Assembly: GCA_963816795.1 (NCBI GenBank)
Contig: CAWFLT010000014.1
Coordinates: forward strand, 62,001-126,000
Length of the DNA stretch: 64,000 nucleotides
Source of the DNA: CAWFLT01 sp963816795
GTDB taxonomy: Bacteria > Acidobacteriota > Vicinamibacteria > Vicinamibacterales > SCN-69-37
Direction of reading: 5' to 3'
The notes below the pieces were generated by a model. The model made no database searches. It saw only the letters and a program-made list of their open reading frames with translations, and was not told the origin of the DNA. How positions within the stretch are numbered: position 1 is the first letter of the stretch; the number at the start of each line of letters is the position of its first letter. A program made the position numbers and the translations under genes. This document shows, one piece after another, positions 20,011 to 30,514 of this stretch.

Positions 20011-21906
20011 TTACTGCGAGCCCATGCTCAATCGCACATCCCGGGTGACGGTCCGTCCTGCAGCCGTCGCTTCGAACCTCAAGAGATAGAGTCCGGTCGC
20101 GAGCGTTGAAGTCGTCGTCTCCCACCGAAACGGCACTCCTTGCCCGCCTGCGAATAGCCGGCCCTCGAACGCGCGCGCTTCGTCGGCGATGACGCGATCG
20201 GCGGCATCGAGGAGCCGGGCGCGCACCGTCACGGCCACCGGCGACCGCCGGCCCTGATAGACCTTGACGAATGCCGAGAGCCGCTGCGCCCCGGTGAGAT
20301 CGCGGACGCTGGTCGGCACAATCGGCGCCAGATCCGCCACCGCGTCCGATGGCGCGATCGGCCGCGCCGGGGTGCGTTCGAGAAGGACCCCTGACATCGA
20401 GAGTGCGTCGCCCGCAAAGTCGGGCACGTCCGCGGTGGTGAAGACGCTGCCGGCGCGCCCCTCGCTTTCTGCCCCGAACCTGATCTCGTACCGGCCAGGC
20501 GCCAGACGAAAGCGGGCAATCAGCTCGTATTCGGCCGGCCCTCCCGCGGGAACGATCGTGAGTTCAACGGTCTGCCGGAAAGCACCACGCGATCGCCACT
20601 CGGCGTCGAACACCGCAGCGACAGTCTCGACCCGGCGGACGAACGGGGTGAACGCGAAGCCCGCCGGCTGGCTGTCGTCTCGATCGCGAAGGGCAGCGAC
20701 GACCACCACGTCCGCCTCGCGCCGTCCCGGATGGCCGAAGGCGGCCGTCGATACGCGCAACGGCAGGTCGCCACTCGGCAAGCCGCGGAGAACGGCGGCG
20801 TCGAGCGGCGCAATGGGAGGCCGCACCGCTTCGCGGCGCGAGAGGAAGTAGCCGCTTCGAGTCTGCACAGTCACGCCCGGGCGGTTCACCACGACGCGCA
20901 GCGGGCGGAATCGCGCGTCGGCGGGCCGATCGCTGGCCCGGAAACCGATCAGATAGTAGGAGCTGTTCTCCGCGAAGATCTCAGGGACGACGCCGGCGGG
21001 CGCGTTCGTGTGCTGCACCCGGCGGCCACCCGTGCTCTCGGGCAGCGCGATTTCTGACGCGCTCACGCCGCCGCCGACACGCAATCCGCGCGGATCGAAC
21101 GAATAGATGCTCGTGTTTGCCTGCTGCAGTCGATCCAGCATGTCGCGGACGATCCCCGGGAGCGCCGGCCCGTCGGGATCGGCCATCGTCGTGTCCATCT
21201 CCGGCCCCGGCCCGACATAGAAGATCGCCTTGCGGCCTGGCGGCGCCAGGCGGAGGACGTCGCCGATTCCAGCGAGTGCGTTGACGGTGCAGCCGCCGAT
21301 CTTGAGCGTGCATCCCAGCGGCACGTCCATTTGGGCGGAGCGCGGCCCCACCCCCTTTTTCTCGAGGCGCTTTGGACGGAACGACTCGATCGCCGCGCGA
21401 AGTTCCGCGCGGCGGTTGGTAAAGTTCTGCGCGCGCCCGCCGGAGGTAAAGACGACGGCGGCCAGGTCCGACGGGCCCAGTTCGTCCACCACGCGGTGTC
21501 CGATCTCACGAACGAGCCGCGGCTCCCCTTCCTCGTACCCAGTCAACGCATCGTCGAGCAGGATGACGACAAGGCGTTGCGCGGATACGTCGTTGGACGT
21601 GACGTCCGCGTCCACGTTCCGGGTCCACTCGGCGCCCGCGGCAGCGGGGACGGACGGCACGTGCACTTCGGTGAACGTGACGATGGGCTGCGGACGGTCG
21701 TCCTCCAGCAATGTGAAGTCGGCCGCCGTCAAACCTCGAACGGGCCGCCGGCTCCGATCAAGCACGAGGACGTCGAGCCGAACGAGATCGATGCCGCCGC
21801 GAAAGGTAGGGGCTTGCGTCTGTTGCGCCACCGGCGCGGCGGACCAGGTCCCGGCTGATGCGGCCAGCAAGAGACGGACGAGCAGGTGAACTGGACGCGC
21901 AGCCAC
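20011..21906 (-). CDS. VWFA-related acidobacterial protein, copy 3
   Basis: Exported paralogue of the two downstream genes. I choose GTG 21906 because it gives a signal peptide (HLLVRLLLAASAGTWSAAP); the frame stays open to 22071, but that part is antisense to the kinase. Blocks: FRGGIDLVRLDVLVLDRSRR, GLTAADFTLLEDDRPQP, VWA-like VVILLDDALTGYEEG, SIYSFDPRGLRV and ENSSYYLIGFRAS, then beta-rich repeats ending RDVRLSMGSQ. First gene of the trio and divergent from the kinase, with only about 20 bases between the possible starts. Confidence 0.8.
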   Translation of the reverse strand: MAARPVHLLVRLLLAASAGTWSAAPVAQQTQAPTFRGGIDLVRLDVLVLDRSRRPVRGLTAADFTLLEDDRPQPIVTFTEVHVPSVPAAAGAEWTRNVDADVTSNDVSAQRLVVILLDDALTGYEEGEPRLVREIGHRVVDELGPSDLAAVVFTSGGRAQNFTNRRAELRAAIESFRPKRLEKKGVGPRSAQMDVPLGCTLKIGGCTVNALAGIGDVLRLAPPGRKAIFYVGPGPEMDTTMADPDGPALPGIVRDMLDRLQQANTSIYSFDPRGLRVGGGVSASEIALPESTGGRRVQHTNAPAGVVPEIFAENSSYYLIGFRASDRPADARFRPLRVVVNRPGVTVQTRSGYFLSRREAVRPPIAPLDAAVLRGLPSGDLPLRVSTAAFGHPGRREADVVVVAALRDRDDSQPAGFAFTPFVRRVETVAAVFDAEWRSRGAFRQTVELTIVPAGGPAEYELIARFRLAPGRYEIRFGAESEGRAGSVFTTADVPDFAGDALSMSGVLLERTPARPIAPSDAVADLAPIVPTSVRDLTGAQRLSAFVKVYQGRRSPVAVTVRARLLDAADRVIADEARAFEGRLFAGGQGVPFRWETTTSTLATGLYLLRFEATAAGRTVTRDVRLSMGSQ

Positions 21907-21925
21907 TGGCTTGGCGATATCATCG

Positions 21926-24315
21926 ATGATCGGGTGCCTGAGAAGACAGGAGACAATACACGGCGGAGCCCGCTCCGGGCGTTCTACGACTGGGTCAAAG
22001 GCGGCCCCCCTGCTGCCGGTGCCGGCTCCCGAGGAGGGCGGGAACGGGAACCCAGGCGTCCCGGCGCGCATCGGTCATTACGTCATCTCCCGCAAGCTCG
22101 GCCAGGGCGGCATGGGCGTCGTCTACGAAGCCCGGGACGAGCGCCTCCAGCGCGCGGTGGCGGTCAAGACGATGTCCTCGCTCGCGAGCGACGAGACCGC
22201 GCGCAAGCGGTTCTGGCGCGAGGCACGCGCCGCCGCGAGCGTCAATCACCCGAACATCTGCCAGATCTACGAAATCGGCGAAGGCCCGTATGGGCTCTTC
22301 ATCGCGATGGAACTGCTCGAGGGCGAGGGGCTCAGTGAGCGTCTGCGGCGTGGCCCGATGAGCGTCTCCGACGCCATGCCGACGGCCCTCGGCATTCTCG
22401 CCGCCCTGTCAGCCCTCCACGCGCGCGGCATCGTCCATCGCGACCTGAAGCCGTCGAATGTGTTCCTCACCGCGCATGGCGTGAAGCTGCTCGATTTCGG
22501 ACTCGCCCGCCCCGAAATAGAACAGGCGAACAACACCATGACGGAGCTCACGGGCGCGGGCATGGTGCTCGGGACGCCGCGCTACATGGCGCCCGAACAG
22601 GCGACGGGCGACGCGGTCGATACGCGCACGGATCTCTTCTCCGCCGGCGCGATGATCTTCGAAATGCTCGCCGGCCGCCCGGCGTTCAACGGCGCCACGG
22701 CCGTCGCGATTCTTCACGCCACGCTGCACGAACAGCCGCCGGCGCTCACCGGCTCGGCGGCCGTCGCGGCCGTGGATCGCGTCATCCGCCGCGCGCTGTC
22801 GAAGCGTCCTGCCGATCGGCAGGCCTCGGCCGACGACATGGCTGCCGAGCTCCGCGCGATCGGCGGCGCCGATGCCGATGACACGCCGGCGGTCGCGCAC
22901 GCGCTGACCCGATTGGTCGTGCTGCCGTTCCGAGTGCTGCGCGCGGATCCCGAAACGGACTTCCTGGCGTTCAGTCTGCCCGACGCGATCTCGACCTCGC
23001 TGTCTGGCCGCGGATCGCTCATCGTGCGCTCGAGCGCAACCGCCGCGCGATTCGCCAACGACATCCCGGACTTCAAGGTCCTCGCCGCCGAAGCCGATGT
23101 CGACCGCGTCGTCACGGGATCCCTGCTGCGTTCCGGCGACAACCTGCGCGTGACGGTGCAACTCGTCGAGGCGCCAGGTGGCACGCTGCTGGCGTCGCAT
23201 TCGGTGGAGGCGTCACTCGGCGATCTCTTCCGGCTGCAGGACGACATCGCCGGCAAGGTGACCGAGGCGCTGGCACTCCCGCTCGGGGGCATGACGACGG
23301 CGCTCCCGGCCGACGTGCCCCAGAACGCCCGCGCCTACGAGCTGTATCTGCGCGCGAACGAAGTCGGCAGCCGCTACTACCGCCTCGACGACGCGGCCGA
23401 GCTCTACCGGCAGTGCCTCGAGCTCGACCCGAACTTCGCGCCGGCATGGGCGATGCTGGGCCGCTGCTATCGTCTCATCGGCAAGTTCGTGCGTGAGTTT
23501 CCGGAGGCCAACACGCTCGCCGAGGAAGCGTACCGGCGCGCGCTGGTCATCAATCCGCGGCTGTCGATCGCCCACAAGGTACTACGCCAACCTCGAGGCG
23601 GACACCGGTCACGGCCGGCGCGGACTTGAAAGGCTCATGGGCCAAGCAATCCGCCGGCCCAACGATCCGGAACTGTTCGCCGGACTCGTGCATGCGTGCC
23701 GCTACTGCGGTCTCTTCGAAGAGTCGCTGGCGGCGCACGCCGAGGCGCGCCGCCTCGATCCCCATGTGCCGACCAGCGTTGAACAGACCCTGTTGTTTGC
23801 CGGCGAGATCGACCGCCTCGTCACCAGGGACCGAGCCGATAGTCGTCCGTTCGCCGACGGCGACGACGCGATCCGGGTCGTCGGGCTCGGGCTCGCGGGC
23901 CGACACGACGAGGCCTTCGAGCTGCTCGAAAAAATCAAGGCAGCAGCCCATTCCTGTCGCCGCCTTCAAGGCCTGGTTGGGCTTCCTGGAAGCCTGGCTG
24001 CACGGCCGCCCGGCGGAAATGCTGGAACGGATCGCGGGGATTGGCACGCTGGCCATCCACGCGGATCCCGAAGCGGTCTTCGAACAGGGATGGATGTTGG
24101 CACAGGCCGGCGATCTCGAAACGGGCCTCGCCTGGATCAAGCGAGGGGTCGAGCGCGGTTGCTGTCCTGCGCTGACGATGGCGGCGAGCCCGCATTTCGA
24201 CCCACTTCGCCAGGACCCGGTGTTTCAGGAGGTCCTGAACCTCGCCGAGACCCGTCGCGCACAGGCGAAAGCGGCGTTCCGCGAGGCCGGCGGCGATCGT
24301 CTCCTCGGCCTGTGA
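21926..24315 (+). CDS. Serine/threonine protein kinase with TolB-N-like and TPR regions, two frameshifts
   Basis: Hanks-type kinase: glycine loop KLGQGGMGVVYEA, VAVK lysine, HRDLKPSN catalytic loop, DFGLA, and GTPRYMAPEQ. After the kinase domain (about residues 50-320) comes a block like the TolB N-terminal domain found in similar regulators (VVLPFRVL...FLAFSLPDAIS), then helical TPR-type repeats (LYRQCLELDPNFAPAWAMLGR). No membrane segment is obvious. Two surplus bases after AAGG near 23580 and 23940 interrupt it; corrected length 795 aa. Start uncertain: TTG 21911, ATG 21926 or GTG 21934 (in another frame) all compete. Divergent from the VWFA trio; a regulatory link is inference. Confidence 0.82.
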
Positions 24316-24327
24316 CCGCGAGAGGCG

Positions 24328-24789
24328 ATGAAGACGCTCGACTGCCCGGGCGACCAGGCGGAAATCGTGGCGCGGCTGCGACAGGTGCGGCCGGACAGCC
24401 CTCGCCGCTGGGGACGGATGTCCGCGCCGCAGATGGTCTGCCACCTCGCTGATGCGTTCCGGATGGCGCTCGGTGACAGACCGGTCGCTGGCACGGCGCG
24501 GTTGCGCGATCGGACCGTGATCAAATGGATCGCGCTGTACGTGCCCGCGCCCTGGCCACCGGGAATCCGCACGCGGCCCGAGCTCGATCAAGAGCAGGGC
24601 GGTGGGACGACGCCGGGCGAGTTTGCGGCCGACGTCGCCGCCGTCGAGGCGCTGATCGCGCTCGTCACGGCAGAGCACGCGGGCCTCGATCGGCGATCGC
24701 ATCCTATCTTCGGGCCGCTTTCACGCGCCAGCTGGATGCGGTGGGCCTACCTGCACATGGATCATCACTTGAGACAGTTCGGGGTGTAG
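24328..24789 (+). CDS. DUF1569/DinB-superfamily protein
   Basis: 153-aa soluble protein with the DinB-like four-helix pattern: MSAPQMVCHLADAFRMALGD supplies the first metal-type histidine and LHMDHHLRQFGV the last pair. This arrangement fits DUF1569, proteins of the DinB/YfiT fold with a likely metal site; the substrate is unknown. The start lies 12 bases after the kinase stop on the same strand, so it may be co-transcribed. Intact. Confidence 0.75.
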   Translation: MKTLDCPGDQAEIVARLRQVRPDSPRRWGRMSAPQMVCHLADAFRMALGDRPVAGTARLRDRTVIKWIALYVPAPWPPGIRTRPELDQEQGGGTTPGEFAADVAAVEALIALVTAEHAGLDRRSHPIFGPLSRASWMRWAYLHMDHHLRQFGV

Positions 24790-24834
24790 AGAACGCCGCA
24801 CCGGTCAGATATCCTCTTGCAGGTCTCGTGTCGT

Positions 24835-24854
24835 CATCAGCCAGTTGGCTGATG
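24835..24854. terminator. Small hairpin before the DUF2723 gene
   Basis: CATCAGCC-AGTT-GGCTGATG is a perfect 8-bp stem with a 4-base loop between two plus-strand genes. No T run follows, so it could be a weak terminator or an mRNA-processing stem. Confidence 0.4.
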
Positions 24855-24890
24855 GTTCCCCAGCCTCCTTGACGAGTGGAGGACGTCCGA

Positions 24891-27609
24891 TTGCGAGATC
24901 GCTGGTTCTCACCGCTGATTGGCCTGCTTGGCGGGCTCGTCTACTGGGCGACGCTCGCGCCCGGCCTGATCACCGAACTCTACGCGACGTTCGATACCGA
25001 CAAGTACCACGCGATCGTGCCCGCGCTGGGGATTCCGCACCACCCGGGCTACCCGATCTACATGCTGCTCGGCTGGCTGTTCACGCTCCTGCCGATCGGC
25101 ACCATCGCCGGCCGGGTGAACCTGCTGTCCGCCGTGGCCGGCGGCGTCGCGATTGCCCTGGCATGCGCGCTGATGCGCCGGCTGGGTGTGCGGCGGATCA
25201 TTGCCGGCGCCGTCGCGCTCTCGTTCGGCTTCGGGCTCGTGTTCTGGAAGAACGCCGTCGTGGCCGAGGTCTACACGCTGGCGAGCGTCCAGTTGTTTGC
25301 GGTATTCCTCGCGCTGGTGCGGTGGCATGACGACCGTCGCCCGAGGGATTTCTATCTCGCGGTGGGCTGCACCGGACTGATCGCGTCGCACCATACGGCC
25401 GAACTGCTGATGGTGCCGGTACTGGTGGCGTTCGTGCTCAGTGTCGACGCCCGTTGGGCCCTGCGGCCGGGAGTGCTGTTCCGGAGTGCGTTGATTGTCC
25501 TTGCGGCACTGCTTCCCTACGCGTGGGTCATCTACCGCACCATCGATGGCTCGTCGTTCGTGGAAGCGCCAGCGCGGACGCCCTGGGACGTCGTCCAATT
25601 GATCACGGCCACACAGTTCACGGACCGGCTGAGCCGTGGGCGCGGTCGACCGGGCGCTCTCGCACTCTCCGCTGTTCTGGTCGGCGTTTCAGGAGGAGTT
25701 CGGCCTGGTGGCGCTCGTGGCCGCGGCGGCGGGGCTTGCGTCGCTCCTTATCAGCCGGCGCTGGCGGATCGCGATGCTGCTGACCGGTTCGGGCGCCGTG
25801 TTCCTGTGTTTCGCCGCCATCTATGACGCGGTCGATATCCTCGTCTTCCTCCTGCCGGTCTTCGCGCCGCTGTGGGTCCTCTCGGCCGTGGGCTTCGAAC
25901 GGATCGCGCAGGGCATTCAGGGCTGGCTCGCCGCGCGGGGCGCCCGGCCGGCGACGGCGGGGCTGGCGGCGCTCGCGGTCATCGCGCTCCCCGTCTCGCA
26001 GCTGTACGCCAACTACACACGCAACGATCTCAGTCACGCCACGTTCTACGAGGACTTCTTCACGTCGTTTCTGAACAGTGCGCCGATTCACTCAGGCGTG
26101 ATCGACGAGCCCCGCGCGTTCATGCTGCACTACGAGCTTGGGCCGAACAACCGGCGCGGCAAGGGACGGCTGTCGCTCTTGCCGGGATCGAGCGGGCTGC
26201 TCGACGAGCGCGCTGAAGCGAGCTTGCCGACGTTCGCGTTCACCGCTCCGACGTTCGACGCGCGGATGGAAGGCTTCTTCTTCTCGCCCGTCAGCCTGCA
26301 GGGACCGCCGCTCGCGCACGCGATCGACCAGGCGCCCTACGGCACCGTGGTCGTGGTGGCGTTGTCGGCGACGCTCGCCGGGCGAATGCGCTCTGCGGCC
26401 GACGAGCCGTTCCGCGCGATCGGCGGCACGCTCGGTGCGGGCGCGCCGTCCGGCTGCCGCCTGATCGTGGGCGTCGCGGGGCGGGCCGGCCCGGTGACTC
26501 GCGAGGGCGAGCCGGCGGCAGAGATCGATCTGGCCGAGGGGACGACGATTGGCGACACGCGGACACGGACGCCGCATCAGATCCACGCGTCGTGCGACCG
26601 CGACACCGTGACCATTCGGATCGGCAATCGCAGCCCGGTCCGCTCGCTGCGCGGCGGCGCCTATGCGATGGTCGGCAGCACCGAGGCGATGCGGCTGACA
26701 CAGGGCCGCATCGCGGATGACGCACGCGCCTCGACGAGTCTCGACATGTCGCGCCTGCCGTTGTTTCAGATGACGGCCGGTCGTCAATGCCAGCCGCTGC
26801 CGGCCGGCATCTGGTTCGATGGCAGCGAGCGCGGACGCGATGGCGGCGTCCTGCTCCTCGTGGGCGCGGCTGACGAGGTCGTCATGTACGCTGCCGGCGT
26901 CCGGCTGCTCGCGCCGCGCTGGCCGCATGTTGCGCGCAACGGCTGGCAGGACGTCGTCGCGACGGCCATTCCCGATGCGGCGGCCATCGCGTCGTTGCCC
27001 GACGTGGAGCGCGCGACAGCCGGCGAATTGCTGGCGGCCTATCCGCACGTCGTGCGGCTGCGGATACGGGTGCGGATCGATGCCGGCGATCGCGCCGGTG
27101 TGCAGGTGCTCTTCGGCGGCGTGCCGAGCCGCGTGGTCGCGCATGCGACGGCCGGCGCGTCGATCTGCCGGACGACCGTCGGCGAGGATCGACTCTACGC
27201 CCGCCCCACTGAGGAGGCGGTGCAGTGGCTGGAAGTCGCGGACGACCCCGATCGGCTCGGCCCGGGCTGGGGAGCGACGGAGACCCTGCCGTCAGGACGG
27301 GCACGGCAGCTGGCGGAGACAAGCGCGAGCCTGATGGTGCCGCTCGCGACACCCGTCGATCTCGAGTGGCACGCGCGGCTGCGCGGCAGCGGATCGAATC
27401 AACAGGTGGATCTCGAGGTCAATGGCGTCCGCCTCGGTCCGCGCGCGGTCTCAGCCGACTGGAGCACGATCTCGTGGCACATCCCGCAGACGTCGCTGCG
27501 CGGCGGGACCAACGAGATCGGCTTTGTCGTCGAGGGCGCTGCCGGACCCGATCAGAAGCCGCCGGCCGTGCAGTTCGTGCGGATCGTTCGGTTGGTTGGA
27601 CCGCGCTGA
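24891..27609 (+). CDS. DUF2723-type polytopic membrane protein, one frameshift
   Basis: About 905 aa after removing one G from GGG near 25640. The N-terminal ~400 residues carry about ten hydrophobic segments and the family start GGLVYWATLAPGL, followed by HHPGYPIYMLLGWLF and SHHTAELLMVPVL, as in DUF2723 proteins, which resemble the membrane part of PMT-like mannosyltransferases. The remaining ~500 residues are soluble and beta-rich, probably periplasmic, ending with a jelly-roll-like segment (DLEVNGVRLG, LRGGTNEIGFVV) that may bind sugar. Start at TTG 24891 because GGAGGA lies 7 bases before it; GTG 24876 is the alternative. The glycosyltransferase role is inference. Confidence 0.75.
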
Positions 27610-27613
27610 CGGC

Positions 27614-28009
27614 TCACAAAGCCCGCGATCTGGAACGCCCATCGATGTAGAGCCAGGCCTCCCGCCCCGAGGCGAGCGTGACGGCAATCCGGACGTAGTT
27701 GGCGAGCCGTTCGTACTCGTCGGCGGCCCCGAGCTCATCGTCGGTGATCTCGAGAGCCGTGCCGGTCACACGACTGTCATCGCGGCCCGTGAACGTCACG
27801 TTGGCATGATGCGTCCTGCCACTCGCCGCCGCGACTTGCGGATCGTCGATCCTCACGAGCGACCGTTCGAAGCCGGGCAACTCGTCGCGTTGCCCGATCA
27901 GCCGCCTTCCAAACGTGGACAACTGGACGTCTTCCTCTTGAAGCGTGCCATAGGAGAACAGCCAGGGCATCGGCACTTCAGATGGGCTCATCCAGCGCGA
28001 CCCAGTCAC
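27614..28009 (-). CDS. Gamma-glutamylcyclotransferase-family (AIG2-like) protein
   Basis: 131 aa with the family signature LFSYGTLQ near the N-terminus and the catalytic-type glutamate in AADEYERLANYVRI. These proteins cyclise gamma-glutamyl amines or peptides to 5-oxoproline; the substrate here is unknown. Three in-frame starts exist; MPWLFSYGTLQ (27970) fits most family members. Convergent with the DUF2723 gene, 4 bases apart. Intact, unlike its right-hand neighbours. Confidence 0.75.
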   Translation of the reverse strand: MTGSRWMSPSEVPMPWLFSYGTLQEEDVQLSTFGRRLIGQRDELPGFERSLVRIDDPQVAAASGRTHHANVTFTGRDDSRVTGTALEITDDELGAADEYERLANYVRIAVTLASGREAWLYIDGRSRSRAL

Positions 28010-28079
28010 CCGCGATCAGCAGGGGCGGCAAGCGCCACGGGTCGACGACCTGCTATAAAGGCGTCCGGCGTGCAGCACC

Positions 28080-28560
28080 ATGACGAACTGTCCGTTGCGG
28101 CTCGCGTGCTCGCTCTCGTCAGTCTGACCGTTGTTGTTTCGGCGCAGGTGCCAACAAACCACGTCCGCCGAGGGCGCATCGGTGTACATCATCTCACCGC
28201 GCACGAAACGGCGACACCGTCACTGCGCCGTTTACGGTGCGATTCGGGACTCAGCAAGGCGAATCGGCGGATCGCGCCGGCTGCCGTCGTGACGCAGCCC
28301 GCCAATACGCGGGCACCATCACCTGCTCGATCGACGTCGCAAAACCTCCCGGATCTGAACGCGCCCGCTGGCCGTGACCGACAACATCCGCGGCACTTCG
28401 GCGGCGGACAGACCGAGACGCGAACTCACGCTGCCGGCCGGCTCGCACACGCTGCAGCTCGTGCTGGCGCCGACTTCGATGCACATCTCCGCACGACACG
28501 CCACGTGCTGTGCGCCGAGACAGATCACGATCACTGCGTCAGACGTCAGCGCGGCGAGCC
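28080..28560 (+). pseudogene. DUF4399-like gene, heavily frameshifted
   Basis: Reading across frames recovers a small exported DUF4399 protein: signal segment VLALVSLTVVVSAQVPT, then AEGASVYIISPR, NGDTVTAPFTVRFGTQ, NTGHHHLL, DVAKPPDLNAP, IRHFGGGQTET and LPAGSHTLQLVLADFDAHLH. At least eight single-base breaks lie in about 450 bases, again mostly surplus G or C. Either the local sequence quality is very low or the gene is decaying; I cannot tell which. Ends are approximate. Convergent with the HAD gene. Confidence 0.65.
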
Positions 28561-29237
28561 TGACGTCGCGCTCGCCAGCGATCAGCGAAGCGAGCACCTG
28601 CTCGGCGTCGTGAAGCGTGTCGACGACCCGAAAGGCGGCACGCGCCGACGTCAGCAGATACAGGCCAATGCGGGACGAGGACGCCGGTCATTCCCGCTCG
28701 CGACACCGCCTGAATGCCCGCCTCAGAGTCTTCAAAGGCGACACAGTCCGCGGCAGTCACGTGCGAGCCGGCGCGCCGCCTCCAGGTAGATGTCGGGAGC
28801 ACGGCTTCCCGCGCGTCGACCTGATCGCCGGACACGATGGCGTCGAACCACCCGCCAAGGTCCGCTCGGCTCAGCGTGAAGCTGGCGTACTCGGCCTCGC
28901 TCGACGTGGCCACCGCCATGGGAAGTCGAGCGTTCTTGACGAACGCGCAGGAGCTCGAGCAGACCCGGCTTCTTGTGCGACGCCGGTCCGCTCGACGCTC
29001 TGCCGCCACAAGACGGGCCACCGCTTGCGAAAGTCCCCCAGCGGGAAGGCAGCCCCGCAATACTCCATGAGAATCCGCTCGCAGGCCGGCGCCGGACGTC
29101 CGACGAGTGTCGCGTACCGCTCGTCGTCCAGGTCGTAGCCCGAAGTCCGCCGCCGCCTGCTGCCAAGCCGCTTTGTATAGCGGCTCGGTATCCACCATCA
29201 GGCCGTCCATGTCGAAGATAACCGCCGCGACGTTCAC
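28546..29237 (-). CDS. HAD-superfamily hydrolase (beta-phosphoglucomutase/phosphatase type), several frameshifts
   Basis: Motif I is VIFDMDGLMVDTEP, motif II lies in MAVATSSEAEY, and motif IV is CVAFEDSEAGIQAVSRAG, with the cap region between them spread over other frames (MEYCGAAFPLGDFRKRW). These mark HAD subfamily IA phosphatases or phosphomutases; the substrate cannot be read from sequence. Start GTG 29237; the end is uncertain because of a frameshift before the probable TGA near 28546. At least four breaks. Same error-rich stretch as the DUF4399 gene. Confidence 0.7.
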
Positions 29238-29379
29238 GTGGCTGATGGTATTCCGGCGCGCGGAGTGATGCACACGATCCGCTCATGGCGCTGCGCCAGG
29301 AGTCGAATTGAGTGGCACGCGCGGGTCACCTTCTGACCACGCGGCACGCCGGCCATCGACCGCAACGCGTCCCGCCGGT
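29238..29379. other. Spacer without recognised features
   Basis: The 142 bases between the esterase stop and the HAD start hold no convincing gene or strong hairpin. Both genes read on the minus strand, so a promoter for HAD-side reading is not required here. Confidence 0.4.
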
Positions 29380-30450
29380 TCACTTGCAGCAGCCCTGCCA
29401 CAGCCATTCGAGCGCGCGCGGCAGCGTCTGAAGGATCACGTTCGCATCGGTATGTCGCGCGCCTTCGGAAAAGACGTACTGGTAGCTGTAGCCCTTGGCC
29501 TTCAACGCCGCCGCCATCCGCTGGTTGGCCAGCACCCAGTTGCCGGCGGACGCCTCGTCGCGCGTCGCGCCGTTATCGAGCTCGGCGACCTGGAGCCACA
29601 CACGAATCGGCTTCTTCTCGCTGTTGGGGATGAACGTGGCGTGGTACTCCCACGCGCCTCGTGGCGCGAACTCGGTGCGCGCCTGCCCCACGAACGTGCC
29701 CGAATAGCTCAGCACCCGCCGGTAGCGCTCCGGGTGAAACCAGGCCATCGTGAACGCGGCCGCAGCGCCGGAACTGCCACCCATCGTCGCCCGGCCTTCG
29801 GGATCGGTCGTGAACTTCACCTTGTAGTCGCGCTCGATCTTTGGCAGGACTTCCGACTCGATGAACGTCGTATAGGTGGCTGACACGGTGTCGTATTCGA
29901 GGCCGCGCTGGCTGCCTGGGCCGTCGCCGCCGCCGTGCTGCACGAGGACTGCAAGCATGACCGGCACGCGCTTCTCGGCAATCAGCTTGTCGAGCACGGT
30001 TGGCACCGTGCTGTGATACTTGGCGCTGAACCCATCCTGCACCACGATGAACGGCGCCGGTGTTCCCGGCACGTACTGTGCGGGAATGTAGACCGCCACT
30101 GGCCGTTCGTAGGGCACCACGCCCGCCTGCCCTCGCGCGATGCCGCTGTAGATCTTGCTCTCGGTGGATTTCATCGTGAAGCGATGAATCACGCCGTGTG
30201 GAATGTTGTTGTCGTAGATGGTCTCGGGCGCGGAGCTCCACGGCGGCCGGATGGTGAACTCGCCGTCGGCGGTGGCAGACGGAGCCGGCGTCGCCGCGCC
30301 GCGGCCGCCTTGCGCGCCTGGCGCGGTCTGCGCGGGCGCCGCAAGAACGGTCGAGACAGCCATCATGGCCACGAAGCAGGTGCTGATGACCACGCTCTTC
30401 GTTCGCGCGACTCGGATCGCGTTGCAACCTGGAGACGGACGCATCTGCAT
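29380..30450 (-). CDS. Exported esterase, enterochelin-esterase-like alpha/beta hydrolase
   Basis: About 356 aa. Export segment KSVVISTCFVAMMAVSTVLAAP, an Ala/Gly/Pro linker, then a D-esterase-like alpha/beta-hydrolase: nucleophile elbow MGGSSGAAAAF, upstream PVAVYIPAQY strand and ARHTDANVILQ, which holds the probable catalytic histidine. This family includes Fes/IroD-type and other secreted esterases; the substrate is unknown. Several in-frame starts; ATG 30450 or 30444 (MRPSPG) precede the export segment well. Divergent from the DinB gene with about 65 bases between. Intact. Confidence 0.75.
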   Translation of the reverse strand: MQMRPSPGCNAIRVARTKSVVISTCFVAMMAVSTVLAAPAQTAPGAQGGRGAATPAPSATADGEFTIRPPWSSAPETIYDNNIPHGVIHRFTMKSTESKIYSGIARGQAGVVPYERPVAVYIPAQYVPGTPAPFIVVQDGFSAKYHSTVPTVLDKLIAEKRVPVMLAVLVQHGGGDGPGSQRGLEYDTVSATYTTFIESEVLPKIERDYKVKFTTDPEGRATMGGSSGAAAAFTMAWFHPERYRRVLSYSGTFVGQARTEFAPRGAWEYHATFIPNSEKKPIRVWLQVAELDNGATRDEASAGNWVLANQRMAAALKAKGYSYQYVFSEGARHTDANVILQTLPRALEWLWQGCCK

Positions 30451-30514
30451 GGCCGGACCTCGCGTCAGGCAAGCGGACGAGGCGAGAGCCGAAGTCGATG
30501 ACAATCAGTTGACA

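Noticed and set aside
21907..22071. Longer N-terminus for VWFA copy 3
   Set aside because: It would overlap the kinase coding region and precedes a good signal peptide that begins at GTG 21906.
30509..30514. TTGACA as a -35 box for the DinB gene
   Set aside because: It overlaps the start codon and no -10 box follows before the coding region.
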